A program made the position numbers and the translations under genes. The notes under the pieces are model-generated. The model was not told where the DNA came from, made no database searches, and worked only from the letters and a program-made list of their open reading frames with translations. From CAZEAC01 sp964510065 (GTDB lineage: Bacteria > Bdellovibrionota_C > UBA2361 > CAIXSY01): 64,000 nucleotides of DNA. Below, piece by piece: positions 17,758-26,536 of the stretch. Each line of letters begins with the position of its first letter. Position 1 is the stretch's first letter. The stretch covers positions 1 to 64,000 of the forward strand of contig CAZEAC010000020.1 in NCBI GenBank assembly GCA_964510065.1. Reading direction: 5' to 3'.

Positions 17758-18861
17758 CTAGCTTGGTGCCGAAATCACACCCAATCTCCTAAGATATCGC
17801 GCCGGAACTTTGGAGCGATCTTTATACACAGTCCAACCGCAGGGTTTCTCGGGATCCGGATCAAACTCGGTGACCCAGGCAATACTGCCGAGCCTCTTAA
17901 GCGAAGTGAGCTCATTGCACGCACAATGCGTGCAATACGAAGGAACTTGTTTGGCAAGGTTCCAAGTTGTCGGCGTCGCTTCGGCGAGAATCGCGAGTCC
18001 ATCAACGCTACGCTGGCGCATCGCACCGCCAGTACCGCATGGGGCGAAAATCAGACGGTAGCATTCGGGCTCTTCGACTATTCGGACAGCTCCCTCGCGG
18101 TTTGGCCCCGAAAAGTGGGTGCGCAAATGTTCCGCCAACATTGCCGCCAACGCCGCCGAATCAAGAACTCTCACCGCATCCCACATCGCGCCAAGCAGCG
18201 CGCAGCTTTCAAGTCCTTCCTGCATAATCTCAACTGCGGTGTCTTGCCCTACACGCTCAGCCACGCGGCTGGTGTAGATCGAAACATATTCCGCGCAAAG
18301 ATCATGGCGTTCGCGAATCTCCTGGACATACTCCTCAAAAGTTGCTGCCGCCGCACGACATTCCGCTTCACGAAGCTGGGTTTCCAAAGCCACGAAGAGA
18401 AGGCTGGGTCTATGCAAAAGCTGTGTAGCTGCAGTTTCAGATCCTAACTTTGCATTTTCACGGAATGCAGCGATAGCACTCGACGTAAGCACGGCGGGTG
18501 CCAGTAACGAACTGAGAATTTCGGCGGCTTCGGCGGCGTGCCGCGAACAGCCACCTACCCACTGCTTATACGCACGCTCAGAAACTTCTCGTTCCACAGC
18601 CTCTCCGCAGCTCTCGGCAAAGACATGTGGAAGCGCATAGCTCCACTCAAGAAAGGTTGAAACTACGGCGCCATTAAGCGTGTGAAGTATACTTCCAAGC
18701 GCCGATGCTTGGCTCGTGTCGGATTGCGAGAAGAGTTGGCGCATCCGCGCGACGTCGGACACGCCATCTGCAACTGCCCGACCCATACGCAACGGACGGC
18801 CAAATGCCTCAGCGTGTTCGACTCTATCTTCGCCCGAAAAATAATGCACACTCGTGGTCAT
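17758..18861 (-). CDS. Conserved protein with C-terminal Cys cluster, function unknown
   Basis: About 367 aa. Residues 70-260 are helical and Ala-rich. The C-terminal 100 residues carry FAPCGTGGAMR, YCTHCACNE and a PEKPCGWTVYKD motif followed by RYLRRLG. I have the impression of having seen this CGxGG...YCxHC...PCxWxxYKD signature in uncharacterised bacterial proteins, but I cannot name the family. Four or more cysteines in CxxC-like spacing suggest a bound metal. ATG 18861 has AGG five bases upstream; ATG 18879 is in frame and adds MYKQVI. It is monocistronic, so neighbours give no clue. Confidence 0.65.
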   Translation of the reverse strand: MTTSVHYFSGEDRVEHAEAFGRPLRMGRAVADGVSDVARMRQLFSQSDTSQASALGSILHTLNGAVVSTFLEWSYALPHVFAESCGEAVEREVSERAYKQWVGGCSRHAAEAAEILSSLLAPAVLTSSAIAAFRENAKLGSETAATQLLHRPSLLFVALETQLREAECRAAAATFEEYVQEIRERHDLCAEYVSIYTSRVAERVGQDTAVEIMQEGLESCALLGAMWDAVRVLDSAALAAMLAEHLRTHFSGPNREGAVRIVEEPECYRLIFAPCGTGGAMRQRSVDGLAILAEATPTTWNLAKQVPSYCTHCACNELTSLKRLGSIAWVTEFDPDPEKPCGWTVYKDRSKVPARYLRRLGVISAPS

Positions 18862-18982
18862 AATTACCTGCTTATACATCTATCGTGTTGGCGATGGAAC
18901 TAGATTCCTTGGCTCTTGAAGTTGACACCAAAGGGATTGTATTTTCGAGCCACGGAATATAGTTAAAACCGCCTTCCTCCAA

Positions 18983-19012
18983 TTGACCTCAACACCGCGC
19001 AGAGAGTATATC
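18983..19012 (+). promoter_or_regulatory. Sigma-70-like promoter of the SGNH hydrolase gene
   Basis: TTGACC (18983-18988), 18-bp spacer, TATATC (19007-19012). The predicted start is about 19019, only about eight bases before ATG 19027, which has no Shine-Dalgarno. Confidence 0.45.
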
Positions 19013-19026
19013 AATTCACAAATATT

Positions 19027-19746
19027 ATGTCGCTGCGACTTTGTTTGATTCTGAGCGTTTGGCTTACCATTTCTTTTGCAGCATCAGCATTTGCCTGCGA
19101 GTCGATTCATGGCCTAATTGATGTAAACTGCGATGGCAAATTCAAGATCGCCGTAGTCGGAGATAGCATTGGCCGGGGAAGTCGCGGCAATCTTCGCGCA
19201 GCCGGAAGTTTTGTGAAAAGGATCGCCAAGTCTCTTCGCTTCGCGACGATTAAGAATTTAAGCATTCCAGGCTTGGATACTTCGGAAGCAATTCGTTACC
19301 TTACTCGAGAGTTTCCCAAAAACGACTACAAAGTTACAAAATCGCTATTGAACAAGGCGGATTTTGTGTTAGTGCAAGTTGGCATCAACGATTATTTCTC
19401 AAGCACTGATCCGCAAGTAACAATTGGAAAGTTAAAACGCATTGTCTCTATTATCTCCAACTATGGCGAATCACATGGTGGAGTTCCGCTGATTTCGATA
19501 GCGCTGATTACGCCAGTTCGACCAATCACGGCAAACCGTGCAGCGCAGGCCGAATTTGTGCGTTCCCTAAATCAAGAATTAGTCGCACAAAATTCTCCCG
19601 AGCTACCGGCCGATGTCAAATTTAGTGAGATTTCAGAAACTGACGTGCTTGCTTCAGATGGAATTCATCCGGACACAAATGGCCACGCCCGTATGACCAA
19701 GATTTTGTTGCGCTACATTAACTCTACTTTTGAGGCCACGGAATGA
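19027..19746 (+). CDS. Exported SGNH/GDSL hydrolase
   Basis: A 239-aa lipase/esterase-like protein with a signal peptide (1-24). Block I VVGDSIGRG gives nucleophile S47, block III is VGINDYF, and block V DGIHPDTNGH supplies the catalytic Asp-His pair, so the active site is complete. Such enzymes remove or transfer acyl groups on lipids, glycans or peptidoglycan in the envelope. It overlaps the following phosphatase gene by ATGA. The link between an exported esterase and a cytoplasmic phosphatase is not obvious. Confidence 0.85.
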   Translation: MSLRLCLILSVWLTISFAASAFACESIHGLIDVNCDGKFKIAVVGDSIGRGSRGNLRAAGSFVKRIAKSLRFATIKNLSIPGLDTSEAIRYLTREFPKNDYKVTKSLLNKADFVLVQVGINDYFSSTDPQVTIGKLKRIVSIISNYGESHGGVPLISIALITPVRPITANRAAQAEFVRSLNQELVAQNSPELPADVKFSEISETDVLASDGIHPDTNGHARMTKILLRYINSTFEATE

Positions 19747-20507
19747 GTCCCGACGAAATTCGCAGTTTTTTGCGGCAGCTTGCCAGGGCAAGTGGCGAAC
19801 TTATCGCCGATTTCTACGGACGGAACTCAGTAGGGGTCGAAATAAAATCGGATGCCACTCCGGTGACGGAGGCCGATCGTGGCGCCGAGAAACTGCTTCG
19901 CGAAATGATTCTTTCAGCCTATCCGCACCATGGGGTAATTGGCGAGGAGCTTGGCCGAATCAACGAGGACTCCGACTATCAGTGGGTCCTCGATCCGATT
20001 GATGGCACCAAATCTTTTCTCCATCGGGTCCCCCTTTTCGTTACCCTAATCGGACTAATGTATAGAGGCAGACCAATTGCCGGAGCTATCCATCAACCAA
20101 TTACGGGAATGCTTTGTATTGGAGCCGATGGGAGTACAACTCTAAATGAAGCGCCCGTGCGAGTGCGTAAGGTGCGCTCGATTCAGGAGGCATCAGTTTT
20201 AAGCTCCGGCTATGAATTTGCAAGGCAGGGATGGGAGTCTGCTGGTTTCACTAAGCTTCGTCAGGAAGCACGAATGTTTCGTACCTGGGGAGACGGCTAC
20301 GGCTACATGCTCGTGGCCAGCGGCATTGCCGATATTATGCTCGACCCGAAGATGGCGATCTGGGATCTCGCGGCGTTAATCCCGGTAATCGAAGGCGCAG
20401 GCGGTACGATTACCGGGTGGGACGGCGGCGATCCATTAAAATCACTTAGTGCAGTCGCAAGCTGCGGCGAGTTTCATAAAGATATAATTGCCCTTTTAGG
20501 AACCTAG
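19743..20507 (+). CDS. Inositol-monophosphatase-family phosphatase (HisN-like)
   Basis: A 254-aa Mg-dependent, Li-sensitive-type phosphatase. Metal ligands are visible: DATPVTEADR (residues 36-45), GEELG (about 65), the signature VLDPIDGTKSF (about 82-92) and the late site MAIWDLAALIP (about 208-218). The sequence is closest in style to histidinol-phosphate phosphatase HisN, but members also act on inositol, PAP or sugar phosphates, and no his genes are nearby. It overlaps the SGNH gene by four bases. Length is normal for the family. Confidence 0.85.
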   Translation: MSPDEIRSFLRQLARASGELIADFYGRNSVGVEIKSDATPVTEADRGAEKLLREMILSAYPHHGVIGEELGRINEDSDYQWVLDPIDGTKSFLHRVPLFVTLIGLMYRGRPIAGAIHQPITGMLCIGADGSTTLNEAPVRVRKVRSIQEASVLSSGYEFARQGWESAGFTKLRQEARMFRTWGDGYGYMLVASGIADIMLDPKMAIWDLAALIPVIEGAGGTITGWDGGDPLKSLSAVASCGEFHKDIIALLGT

Positions 20508-20526
20508 CCAATATCCCTTCAGCCTA

Positions 20527-20589
20527 CGCGCAAACTTCTTCACAGTAGTCAAAAAAAGACTTGCGCGACTTCCAGTTTTTTTCTATATA
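20527..20589 (+). promoter_or_regulatory. lexA promoter with an inverted repeat over the -35
   Basis: TTGCGC (20561-20566), 17-bp spacer, TATATA (20584-20589). The -35 is part of TTGCGCG (20561-20567), which is the exact inverse of CGCGCAA at 20527-20533. LexA represses itself in most bacteria, so this repeat is one candidate operator, but it matches no SOS box that I know. The mRNA leader before lexA would be about 100 bases. Confidence 0.5.
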
Positions 20590-20694
20590 GTATCCCAATG
20601 ATGGCTCCGCGGCGCTGCTCGAACCTGCAGAGGCGGCGCAACAGAGTACGCCTAAATGGAATGATCAAATGAATACCCCGGAAAGAAGCCGCTC

Positions 20695-21327
20695 ATGAAA
20701 TCGAAAGCAGCCCCTATTAAGACAAGTACCCTAGCTCCAGTTCAGAGACAAACCCTTGAATTTCTAAGGACATTTCTTGCTGAAAAGGGCTACGCGCCCT
20801 CATTGAAGGATATCGCCCAATATATCGGAGTCAAATCGCTCTCAACCGCACACTTCCATCTGGAACGGCTAGTCGACAAAGGTTTTATTAAGCGTGGAGC
20901 TGACGGTTCAATTGAGCTTCTTGAGGCGCCAAAGGTCGAGCTAGGACCAACCGCTGTTCCACTCGTAGGAGTAATCGCTGCTGGTATTCCCATAGAGGCG
21001 CTTGAAAATCGTACCATGATCGATCTTCCCTCTCGTATGATCGATGGTCGTGGTGAGGTCTTCTGCCTTGAGGTAAGCGGCGATTCGATGATCGATGCGC
21101 ATATCTGCGATGGCGATATTGTGGTCGTAAGAAGGCAGGATTCTGCCGACGACGGCGAGATTGTCGTAGCGCTTCTCGATGATGGCTCAGCAACTTTGAA
21201 GACATTTCGGCGATTAAAGAATGGCAAAGTGATGTTGGTGCCGGCCAATCCGACCATGAAGCCTATTACTCTTGATGGCGTGGAGGTTCAGGGTCGGGTT
21301 ATTGGGATCCTGCGCGAGCTTCACTAG
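20695..21327 (+). CDS. lexA: LexA SOS repressor
   Basis: A 210-aa repressor and autoprotease. The winged HTH is in residues 13-75 (PSLKDIAQYIGVKSLSTAHF). The cleavage site is A96-G97 in GVIAAGIPIEA. The catalytic dyad is S131 (SGDSMID) and K169 (ATLKTF). On DNA damage RecA filaments stimulate cleavage and open the SOS genes. ATG 20695 follows GGAAAG. recA begins only 47 bases after its stop, so the repressor and its co-protease are probably one transcript. Confidence 0.97.
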   Translation: MKSKAAPIKTSTLAPVQRQTLEFLRTFLAEKGYAPSLKDIAQYIGVKSLSTAHFHLERLVDKGFIKRGADGSIELLEAPKVELGPTAVPLVGVIAAGIPIEALENRTMIDLPSRMIDGRGEVFCLEVSGDSMIDAHICDGDIVVVRRQDSADDGEIVVALLDDGSATLKTFRRLKNGKVMLVPANPTMKPITLDGVEVQGRVIGILRELH

Positions 21328-21374
21328 TTTTTAGATGGTATTAACAAATAACATTAAATAATAAGGATGTGATT

Positions 21375-22580
21375 ATGGACCGAGAAGAAATCGAATCGAA
21401 TCAAAGCCCAGCCGAGAAAGACAAAGCACTGTCGTCGGCGATTACGCTCCTTGAGCGCCGTTACGGACGTGGGGCAATTATGCAGCTGGGAAGTGCGATG
21501 AATCAGCAGGTCGATGCCTACTCGTCCGGAAGCCTTGGGCTTGATATCGCGCTCGGCATTGGCGGACTTCCCAAGGGTAGGATTTCGGAAATTTACGGCC
21601 CCGAGTCTTCTGGTAAAACCACTCTTGCGCTCCATACCGCCGCCGAGGTTCAGAAGAAAGGTGGGACAGTCGTTTATATCGACGCCGAGCACGCACTTGA
21701 TGTTACTTATGCAAGAAAGTTGGGCGTTGATACTACCAAGCTACTGGTGAGTCAGCCCGATTGCGGTGAGCAGGCGTTTGAGATCTGCGAAGCCTTAATT
21801 CAGTCCGGATCTGTTGATCTGATTGTTATCGATTCAGTAGCGGCGCTTGTGCCTAAAGCCGAAATTGAAGGTGAGATGGAAGATCAGCAACCAGGCATGC
21901 AGGCGCGCCTCATGAGCAAAGCTCTTCGAAAGTTGACTGCTGTTTCGGCGAAGTCGGGCTGCGCAATTCTCTTTATTAACCAGATCCGTATGAAAATTGG
22001 GGTGATGTTCGGTTCACCAGAAACTACGGCCGGCGGTAATGCGCTTAAATTTTACGCGTCTGTACGGCTTGATGTGCGGAGAATTGGTTCGCTTAAGGAG
22101 GGCGCCGAGGCGGAAGTTCACGGCTCAAGGGTGCGTGTAAAAGTAGTAAAGAACAAAGTAGCACCGCCTTTCCGCGAAGCGGAGTTCGATGTTATATTTA
22201 ACGAAGGCATCAGCCGTATTGGTGAAACGATAGATATCGGCGTTGAGAAGGGAATCATCGACAAAGCCGGTGCCTGGTACTCCTTTAGGGGCGAGAGACT
22301 TGGACAGGGCCGAGAGGGCACCAAGCTATTCCTCAAGGAGCATCCCGAAGTAGCCGAAGAGATCTCGCGTCTTATAATGTCGACTATTGGTATTGAGTCG
22401 ACTGGCATTGAGACGGCAACAGGTCAGGGTGGTACCCCCCAGGGAGCAATCGCTGCAAGCTCGGCTTCAGTGAGCACATCAACTATTACGCTCGAGAAAA
22501 GCGTGGCTGAGCCTGCGGCTAAAACGAAAGGGAGTCCAAAGAAGCGCGCTGAACTAAACGGCGAAGCCGCGCATAATTAA
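21375..22580 (+). CDS. recA: RecA recombinase
   Basis: A 401-aa strand-exchange ATPase. Walker A is GPESSGKTT (residues 75-83), Walker B DLIVIDSVAAL, the L1 loop EIEGEMEDQQPGMQ and the L2 loop GVMFGSPETTAGGNALKF. The C-terminal tail after about residue 335 is about 50 residues longer than usual, Ser/Thr/Lys-rich and without acidic clusters except near the end. ATG 21375 has AGGA seven bases before it; GTG 21369 is a weaker alternative. It follows lexA and precedes two genes spaced like an operon. Confidence 0.98.
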   Translation: MDREEIESNQSPAEKDKALSSAITLLERRYGRGAIMQLGSAMNQQVDAYSSGSLGLDIALGIGGLPKGRISEIYGPESSGKTTLALHTAAEVQKKGGTVVYIDAEHALDVTYARKLGVDTTKLLVSQPDCGEQAFEICEALIQSGSVDLIVIDSVAALVPKAEIEGEMEDQQPGMQARLMSKALRKLTAVSAKSGCAILFINQIRMKIGVMFGSPETTAGGNALKFYASVRLDVRRIGSLKEGAEAEVHGSRVRVKVVKNKVAPPFREAEFDVIFNEGISRIGETIDIGVEKGIIDKAGAWYSFRGERLGQGREGTKLFLKEHPEVAEEISRLIMSTIGIESTGIETATGQGGTPQGAIAASSASVSTSTITLEKSVAEPAAKTKGSPKKRAELNGEAAHN

Positions 22581-22606
22581 TCCCTTGCTATGTGCATTGA
22601 AGAGCT

Positions 22607-23629
22607 GTGATCTTCGGTTGGGGCGTCGGAGATCACCTCTTCAATACGATTTTTCGCGACGACGCATACCCCAAAAAGCAGGTACTTGCCCTTGACACGA
22701 CCCGATTCTCTCTCCATGTTGGGGGGATGTTAATTCGAGCGACCGGACCTGTCGACGAAGGTCTTGTACTTATTACATTAGGGCAGAGCTGCTTCTGTCT
22801 CGCCGGAAGCCCTGAAGCATACACTCTAATTGACTGCGGAACGACTGCCCATCTTCAGGGGTTGGAAGCACGGCTTATCGAGCTTGGCATTAAAGCCACT
22901 TCGATAAAACAAATTCTCCTCACCAACGGCTCGGGGCCACGTGCCGGCGCAGTATTCGCCCTCGCATCCAAGCTTCCGCATGCTCAAATCCTTCTCTCCT
23001 CGCCAATCCGCGAAATTCTTGCCCAAGACGCCGAACTCGCGGCCGAGGATAAGAGATTATCAAGCCTTTTTAAGGACGGCGCCAGCATTGTTGCAAGCCA
23101 GCCGGTTGTAGAACACGAGAAAATTCTCAAGCGAGTAGAGATTATGCCCGAGACCGGAGTATTTGCTCTCGCCAACTCCTCGCCGGCGCAGGTTTTTGCG
23201 GCGCCAGGGTATACCACAACATCACTCGCCTATTTTCTCCCGGGGAACGCTGCACTTATTACTGATCAGGGCCTCGGCTATTACCGTGCAAGAAGTCCAG
23301 TTGCTCCGGGGGCAAATGCCGGAATAGACCTCGCTCTTTCGACCATTGCCAAGCTTTGTAACATCCCAGCGAAATTTCTTATGCTGCCCTATCTGGGCAC
23401 TCTCTCCGGAGCCCTCGTGAAGCGTTTTTTCAAGGAGGGACGCGAAACTTTAGAGACACTTCGTGCTGAGACGTCGCGTGCGAAAGCCGAAGGAATCTCG
23501 GACGAAGATTGCATCTCGCAGATATCCGACTTTTACTATCGTCCCGAGTCCAGCGACCCACTACTCTGCGAACTTCTTGAGCAGAGTCGGAAGAAACTCC
23601 TCATACAGCTGGGACTTCACGCGGAATGA
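22607..23629 (+). CDS. MBL-fold protein lacking the metal-binding motif
   Basis: A 340-aa protein with the order of a metallo-beta-lactamase-fold hydrolase. A strand TLIDCG (73-78) precedes ILLTNGSGPRAG at 103-114, in the position of LTHxHxDHxGG. All three ligands of that motif are replaced (N, S, R). Further on, APGYTTTSLAYFLPGNAALITDQGLGY matches the PGHTxGSxxxxxP...LFTGDxLG region, with the His replaced by Tyr. It is therefore probably not a metallo-enzyme. GTG 22607 is preceded by GAAGAG. It lies 26 bases after recA and overlaps the glycosyltransferase by ATGA. Confidence 0.75.
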   Translation: MIFGWGVGDHLFNTIFRDDAYPKKQVLALDTTRFSLHVGGMLIRATGPVDEGLVLITLGQSCFCLAGSPEAYTLIDCGTTAHLQGLEARLIELGIKATSIKQILLTNGSGPRAGAVFALASKLPHAQILLSSPIREILAQDAELAAEDKRLSSLFKDGASIVASQPVVEHEKILKRVEIMPETGVFALANSSPAQVFAAPGYTTTSLAYFLPGNAALITDQGLGYYRARSPVAPGANAGIDLALSTIAKLCNIPAKFLMLPYLGTLSGALVKRFFKEGRETLETLRAETSRAKAEGISDEDCISQISDFYYRPESSDPLLCELLEQSRKKLLIQLGLHAE

Positions 23630-24675
23630 AGATCGTCTTTCTGCATACCAAAGGAACGCCACTATTTCATTCGATACTTGAGGCCCGTCCTCTCGGCGGC
23701 ACTGAGACCGGAGTGGTTCGGCTTGCCGAAGAGCTTCAAAAGCTTGGTCATTGGGTCGCCGTCCTTTCACCCATTGAGAACTCAGCTCTTTCAGAAGTGT
23801 TGTATCTTCCACTTCATGCGATGCAGGATCTGGGCACAGTAGATCTGCTGATCGTAATCCGTGATTGGCAGGCCTTGCACTTTCCGATTAAAGCGAAGAG
23901 ACGATTTCTATGGACTGGAGACTCCTACGACCAGATACTAAACGTCGGAATCGGAGACCCGCGCGTTATCAAACAGATCGACCGCTTGCTTACGGTGAGC
24001 GATTGGCATACTCAAACTCTCTGCGAGGCTTCGGGATTTCCTCAAGAAAAAGCATTTAATCTTGGCTACGGAGTACGGCTAGCTTTGTTCCAAGGTGGCG
24101 AGCAGCGCGTTCGCAAACGCCTGATCTATACTTCGACTCCGTTCAGAGGACTTGAGTTGCTCATACCGCTCATGCAAGAGCTCTCGCCACGCCATCCCGA
24201 CCTAGAACTCCATGTCTTCAGCTCATTTGACGTGTACAAGGGCGCAGGCGTTCAAGATGACACCGTGGCACGTTACGCGCCGGTCTTTGACGAGCTTCGA
24301 GCCCTCAGGGGAGTATGGCTACGCGGAAGCGTTCTGCAAAGTGTGCTTGCTCGTGAGCTGATGAAAGCTTCAATATTTGCCTACCCGAATACCTTTGAAG
24401 AGACCTGCTGTATTGCCGCGATGGAAGCAATGGCGGCGGGCTGTGCTTTGGTGAGCAGCGCCTTTGGCGCCCTCCCCGATACTATCGGCGACGCGGGAGT
24501 TCTGCTCAAAGAAAGGCCAGGAAGCACGGAATATATCGCTCACTTTATTAGAGAAACGGAACACTTGCTTATCGATGACAATGCTTGCGAAGCGCTCTCG
24601 CGAAAGAGTCTTGAGCGCGCAAGAGTGTTCGATTGGAGCGAAACGGCAAAAAGGTTGCTTTCGCTCACCAATTAA
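23626..24675 (+). CDS. Glycosyltransferase, GT4-like (group 1)
   Basis: A 349-aa GT-B-fold enzyme. The N-terminal Rossmann half (KIVFLHTKGTP, then the glycine motif PLGGTETGV at about 23-31) binds the acceptor. The C-terminal half has the sugar-nucleotide site, including FEETCCIAAMEAMAAGCALV (about 247-266) in the EX7E region, followed by SAFGALPD. It transfers a sugar from NDP-sugar to an unknown acceptor. It shares a transcript with recA and the MBL-fold protein, an odd association. The 3' end overlaps the convergent nuclease gene by 11 bases. Confidence 0.85.
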   Translation: MKIVFLHTKGTPLFHSILEARPLGGTETGVVRLAEELQKLGHWVAVLSPIENSALSEVLYLPLHAMQDLGTVDLLIVIRDWQALHFPIKAKRRFLWTGDSYDQILNVGIGDPRVIKQIDRLLTVSDWHTQTLCEASGFPQEKAFNLGYGVRLALFQGGEQRVRKRLIYTSTPFRGLELLIPLMQELSPRHPDLELHVFSSFDVYKGAGVQDDTVARYAPVFDELRALRGVWLRGSVLQSVLARELMKASIFAYPNTFEETCCIAAMEAMAAGCALVSSAFGALPDTIGDAGVLLKERPGSTEYIAHFIRETEHLLIDDNACEALSRKSLERARVFDWSETAKRLLSLTN

Positions 24676-25765
24676 GGCGAACATACACAAGCGCATGATC
24701 CGATGCGTAACGTGGCTCGTACAACACACCACTATCATAATCCCCATTTCCGTCGTGCGTCGTGTTTGCAAAGCGCAATGATTCACTAGGCATCAAGATT
24801 TCATCAAGCCACGAGTATATATTTTTATACATAAAGGTTCCAAACTGCCTCTTGGTCTGAGGATCGAGCGTAAGCACGCTAAAGAGCAGCTGATTCATTG
24901 AAACTCCAGCCTGACAGAGCGGAATGCCGCGCTTACTTAGACGGCACTGCCCTTCCCCCTGAAAATTCTTGAGAGTCAAGACACCTTCTAATATTTTTGC
25001 GCTCGCGAGATCAAAGTTCGCATTCCTATCACCAAGCAGGATCACGATACTTTCCCCGGACGTGAACGCCTTGGAATGCCGACTCTCGACCACTCGACGC
25101 AGTGCCTCGGCCATCTCCATCCTGTAAGTTTCCCACTCAAGTCCAGTTGGATCGCCCTGTCCACCGGCTTGGGATTTGAAATGAAATGTCACCAAGCTCA
25201 CGGTTTTAGCAAAAGACTCGCCGCGTGGTTTTACGTTGAGCTGGATCTCGAGCGGCCCTCGCGAGAAATATCGCGGCTTCTCTTTCGCCGTGAGCTTCGG
25301 AAGCTCGACACCCACGTAAGAAACACTATTAACAATATCCGCGCGATCTTTTGCGACAAGAAACCCGACACGCAGCAATTTGTCATTACTAGGCCCTGCC
25401 TTTACCTCGAAAAATCGATTGCTCCTCTTTCGGAGCGCAAGCGCCAGTTGAGTAAGCGCGACGTTTCCGTCATCCTCAGTTTTACCAAGAAGTTCTTGTA
25501 CCGCAATTACATCGCATTCTGCCTTAATAAATCGCTGCACGAGCCCTTTTTCTTTATCAGCAAGGAGGCCAGCAGTAATTTTTTGATCGCGCCGCTGTAC
25601 GTCGCGAAGAACTCCGTAATTCTCGAGGTTTTGGCTACATACCGTCAACTCAACTTCGCCACGCGGATCAACGTTGACTTCACCGGTTTGTACCCGGGTT
25701 TGCGCAGAGGCGATCGTGACAAAGCAAATCGGAACCGCAAGAATGATCTTCAAAAATCTAATCAC
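24665..25765 (-). CDS. Exported endonuclease/exonuclease/phosphatase-family protein
   Basis: A 366-aa EEP-fold hydrolase with a signal peptide (residues 1-21, ending SAQ). Catalytic motifs: N46 in SQNLENYG, E91 in AVQELL, H in VTFHFKS (about 198), GDRNANFD (about 246-253) and the terminal SDHALVYV. Relatives cut nucleic acids or remove phosphates from lipids or nucleotides; with a signal peptide it should act outside the cytoplasm. The start is GTG 25765, overlapping the stop of the RuvC-like gene as GTGA, so translation is coupled. Confidence 0.82.
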   Translation of the reverse strand: MIRFLKIILAVPICFVTIASAQTRVQTGEVNVDPRGEVELTVCSQNLENYGVLRDVQRRDQKITAGLLADKEKGLVQRFIKAECDVIAVQELLGKTEDDGNVALTQLALALRKRSNRFFEVKAGPSNDKLLRVGFLVAKDRADIVNSVSYVGVELPKLTAKEKPRYFSRGPLEIQLNVKPRGESFAKTVSLVTFHFKSQAGGQGDPTGLEWETYRMEMAEALRRVVESRHSKAFTSGESIVILLGDRNANFDLASAKILEGVLTLKNFQGEGQCRLSKRGIPLCQAGVSMNQLLFSVLTLDPQTKRQFGTFMYKNIYSWLDEILMPSESLRFANTTHDGNGDYDSGVLYEPRYASDHALVYVRLNW

Positions 25766-26436
25766 AGTCGTTCCGCCGAAATTACAATCCTTCGCTGAGC
25801 TCGCCTGCCCGAAAGCCCGCGCCTCTGTGCGCGACGGCGTGAGCGGCGCTCCCTTGAATCGAAAAACTCCTCTATCGAGACTTCAGCTCGTAGCGCTGAG
25901 CTTATCCAACTTACCCCTACGCTTCCAAGAAGCACGGCGTCGGCAATATCCTGGTGCCGTTTTAGTGCACGCGCATCGGTGACAAATCCAAGCCGAGAGA
26001 GGTCGCCCGCAAAAAGGGTCGATACTAGCCTCACTGCGATTTCTTTCACCTGCTTCCGCTCAAGCTGCCTTCCTCTGAGGCCCATTACCTCATGATGTAC
26101 CGATCGGGGGTTAATCCGCCCAGGAACACAAACCCCCCTTGTCCGTGCAAGTGTTTCAAAAATACCGCGCACCTGCTCAACACAAAACGCAGCACGCGGG
26201 TCACGCATCGTAGTCGGCGCCTCGCACACCAAAACATCGTTAACACCAAGCCGGAGAGCCTCGAACACATCTGCTATTTTTTTCTGTAAATCGAGCAGCC
26301 GCCGCGCCATAGGCGCTTCGGGACTAAGCGATGCGATCTTTCCCACGGCCTCTAGTCTATTGGAATTAATGGAAAAAACAGCCCAGCCGGAAAGGGTCAG
26401 GCTCGGATCAACCGCGATGACACGTCTTGTAACCAT
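25762..26436 (-). CDS. RuvC-like Holliday-junction resolvase homologue with Arg-rich tail
   Basis: A 224-aa RNase H-fold nuclease. Motifs: D10 in VIAVDPSLTLSGWAV, E72 in VCEAPTT, and the C-terminal HQDIADAVLLG (H161, D163, D166). The carboxylates expected of a RuvC-type active site are present. It differs from classical RuvC in spacing and in a C-terminal tail of about 30 residues rich in Arg (RERRSRRRAQRR and RRAQRRI). ruvA and ruvB are not nearby. ATG 26436 begins exactly at the conserved core; TTG 26460 is in frame. A possible alternative is a phage- or plasmid-type RuvC. Confidence 0.75.
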   Translation of the reverse strand: MVTRRVIAVDPSLTLSGWAVFSINSNRLEAVGKIASLSPEAPMARRLLDLQKKIADVFEALRLGVNDVLVCEAPTTMRDPRAAFCVEQVRGIFETLARTRGVCVPGRINPRSVHHEVMGLRGRQLERKQVKEIAVRLVSTLFAGDLSRLGFVTDARALKRHQDIADAVLLGSVGVSWISSALRAEVSIEEFFDSRERRSRRRAQRRGLSGRRAQRRIVISAERL

Positions 26437-26445
26437 CGACCCTAT

Positions 26446-26451
26446 ATTATA
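26446..26451 (-). promoter_or_regulatory. -10 box of the ruvC-like gene
   Basis: A perfect TATAAT on the minus strand, nine bases before ATG 26436. This implies a transcript starting within a few bases of the start codon and supports that start over TTG 26460. No good -35 found. Confidence 0.4.
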
Positions 26452-26536
26452 GGCTAACAACCCTTTGGACCATGAGGATTCGACATTTAGCCAACGACTT
26501 TTTTTACTTCATTCCCCATTAAAACGTAATTGAAAT

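Noticed and set aside
20601..20698. Short ATG-started frames in the lexA leader
   Set aside because: No ribosome sites, and lexA has its own GGAAAG, so a regulatory leader peptide is not supported.
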